DNA from: Oscillospiraceae bacterium
GTDB lineage: Bacteria > Bacillota > Clostridia > Oscillospirales > Ruminococcaceae
NCBI GenBank assembly: GCA_902798675.1
Contig: CADBXQ010000074.1
Coordinates: 1 to 6,237 of the forward strand
Reading direction: 5' to 3'
DNA length: 6,237 bases
Below the pieces are notes generated by a model, which was not told the DNA's origin, did no database searches, and saw only the letters and a program-made list of their open reading frames with translations. The translations under genes and the position numbers were made by a program. Of the stretch, positions 5,356 to 6,237 are shown piece after piece. Numbering within the stretch: position 1 is the first letter of the stretch; each line of letters opens with the position of its first letter.

Positions 5356-6162
5356 ATGATCAAAATGATTGCAACCGATATGGACGGAACTTTGCTTAAT
5401 TCAAAAAAGCAATTGACTGAAAAATCCATAAAAACAATTCTCGCTTTGAAAAATATGGGCATTCATTTTGCAGTTGCAAGCGGTCGGCAATATAAGAATA
5501 TATATAATATTTTCAAAGAAAATAATTTGGAAAAAAATGTTAGCTTTTTAGCTGAAAATGGAACAATTATTTTTGACAAGGGTCGATTAATTTCTGTTAG
5601 CCAGTTGGAATTTGAGGTTGTTAGAGCAGCAGTTGAACTCGCTCGAAAAACTCCAAACATATACCCTGTTTTGTGTGGCGTCAAGGCTGCATACATAGAA
5701 AACGAAAAACTAAAATCAAACTTTGAAGTCTCAAATTATTTTGATGATGCGAAATTTTTGGCTGATGTTTTGCAGAGCTTTGAATTTGACAAAATAGCCA
5801 AAGTTTCGTTGCTTTGTCCCGCGTTTCACGCTGAAAGCCTAACATACCCCCTTTTTAAGCGATTTGAGAAGGATGCCTCAGTCTTGCTTTCGGGGCCAAA
5901 ATGGGTTGATTTAATAGCTAAAGGCGCAAGCAAAGGGGCAGCTGTTGAGGTGATTGGAAAAATATATGGCGCGAGCTTTGATGAGAGGATGGCTTTTGGA
6001 AACTATTTAAATGATGTTGATCTGCTCAAATCCTGCAGGTTTAGTTTCGCAGTCGAAAATGCACACGCAGCCCTAAAAAAAATAGCAGGAAAAATCTGCC
6101 CATCAAACGACCAGGATGGGGTTTCAGAAACTTTGATTGAATGGTTTGATTTGAAAATATGA
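5356..6162 (+). CDS. Cof-type HAD-IIB family hydrolase (sugar-phosphate phosphatase class)
   Basis: 268 residues, the usual size of the Cof/YidA group, which removes phosphate from small phosphorylated metabolites in the cytoplasm. Motif I is DMDGT, with nucleophile Asp8 and acid/base Asp10. Motif II is Ser42 in VASGR. The cap domain lies roughly at 83-185. Motif III is Lys193 in KGASKG, and motif IV is GNYLND at 215-220. Family members normally have GDxxND: here the first Asp is Asn216, while Asp220 is kept, so Mg binding may be weaker or rely on Asp220. The start is chosen because MIKMIATDMDGT is the normal family opening; a G-run (5342-5346) serves as ribosome site. It has its own promoter and no visible terminator after it, so it may be transcribed with the gene at 6221. 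Substrate cannot be told from sequence. Confidence 0.93.
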   Translation: MIKMIATDMDGTLLNSKKQLTEKSIKTILALKNMGIHFAVASGRQYKNIYNIFKENNLEKNVSFLAENGTIIFDKGRLISVSQLEFEVVRAAVELARKTPNIYPVLCGVKAAYIENEKLKSNFEVSNYFDDAKFLADVLQSFEFDKIAKVSLLCPAFHAESLTYPLFKRFEKDASVLLSGPKWVDLIAKGASKGAAVEVIGKIYGASFDERMAFGNYLNDVDLLKSCRFSFAVENAHAALKKIAGKICPSNDQDGVSETLIEWFDLKI

Positions 6163-6220
6163 TAATTAATTTGAATTTATATGAAAACAAAATGATATTA
6201 CTGAATCAAGGAGAAAAATT

Positions 6221-6237
6221 ATGATTAGAGATGATCT
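6221..6237 (+). CDS. Start of next gene, cut by window edge
   Basis: A good ribosome site AAGGAG (6208-6213) lies 7 bases before an ATG, which opens MIRDD and then a partial codon. It is 58 bases after the HAD stop with no terminator between. Five residues cannot identify it. The opening resembles that of TypA/BipA GTPases (M-x-R-[DE]-D-x-R-N), but this is a guess. Confidence 0.6.

Overview
The window comes from an AT-rich bacterium. Sampled coding stretches are about 25-32% GC. It uses GGAGG/AAGGAG-type ribosome sites, sigma-A-like promoters (TTGACA/TATAAT, often with an extended -10 TGn) and ordinary stop codons. These traits suggest a low-GC Bacillota (Clostridia-like) organism; this is inferred, as no marker gene fixes the taxon. 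Two decayed genes and a cluster of exported repeat-type proteins would suit a host-associated lineage losing genes, also an inference.

Layout. Positions 1-508 (minus) hold the start of an exported, coiled-coil-rich protein that runs off the left edge. A 342-base divergent intergenic region follows. At 851-1227 (plus) is the wreck of a ferritin/bacterioferritin-like gene: first helix missing, one frameshift, metal ligands replaced. Positions 1228-1540 are non-coding, with four TTAA-type hexamers spaced 11 bp apart in front of an extended -10 promoter. At 1541-2395 is an exported protein gene broken by three or four single-base indels. At 2474-4474 is its intact 666-residue paralogue, made of repeated roughly 30-residue helical units each marked by a conserved Cys, and followed by a good terminator. 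A tRNA-Pro(UGG) gene lies on the minus strand at 4559-4635 with a near-perfect promoter. Between it and the next gene lies about 700 bases without a protein. Roughly 445 bases of this (4742-5186) have raised GC (about 47% in the core) and fold by eye into a fully nested set of long-range helices, so it is probably a large structured non-coding RNA that I do not recognise. At 5356-6162 is a Cof-type HAD phosphatase gene, and at 6221 the next gene begins.

The genes do not form one pathway. The exported proteins at 1-508, 1541-2395 and 2474-4474 share the same signal-peptide and cleavage-site style, and the last two are clear paralogues, so this is probably a small island of secreted, possibly host-facing proteins. 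The tRNA, candidate RNA and HAD gene are separate units. The most novel items are the candidate RNA and the Cys-marked repeat family.
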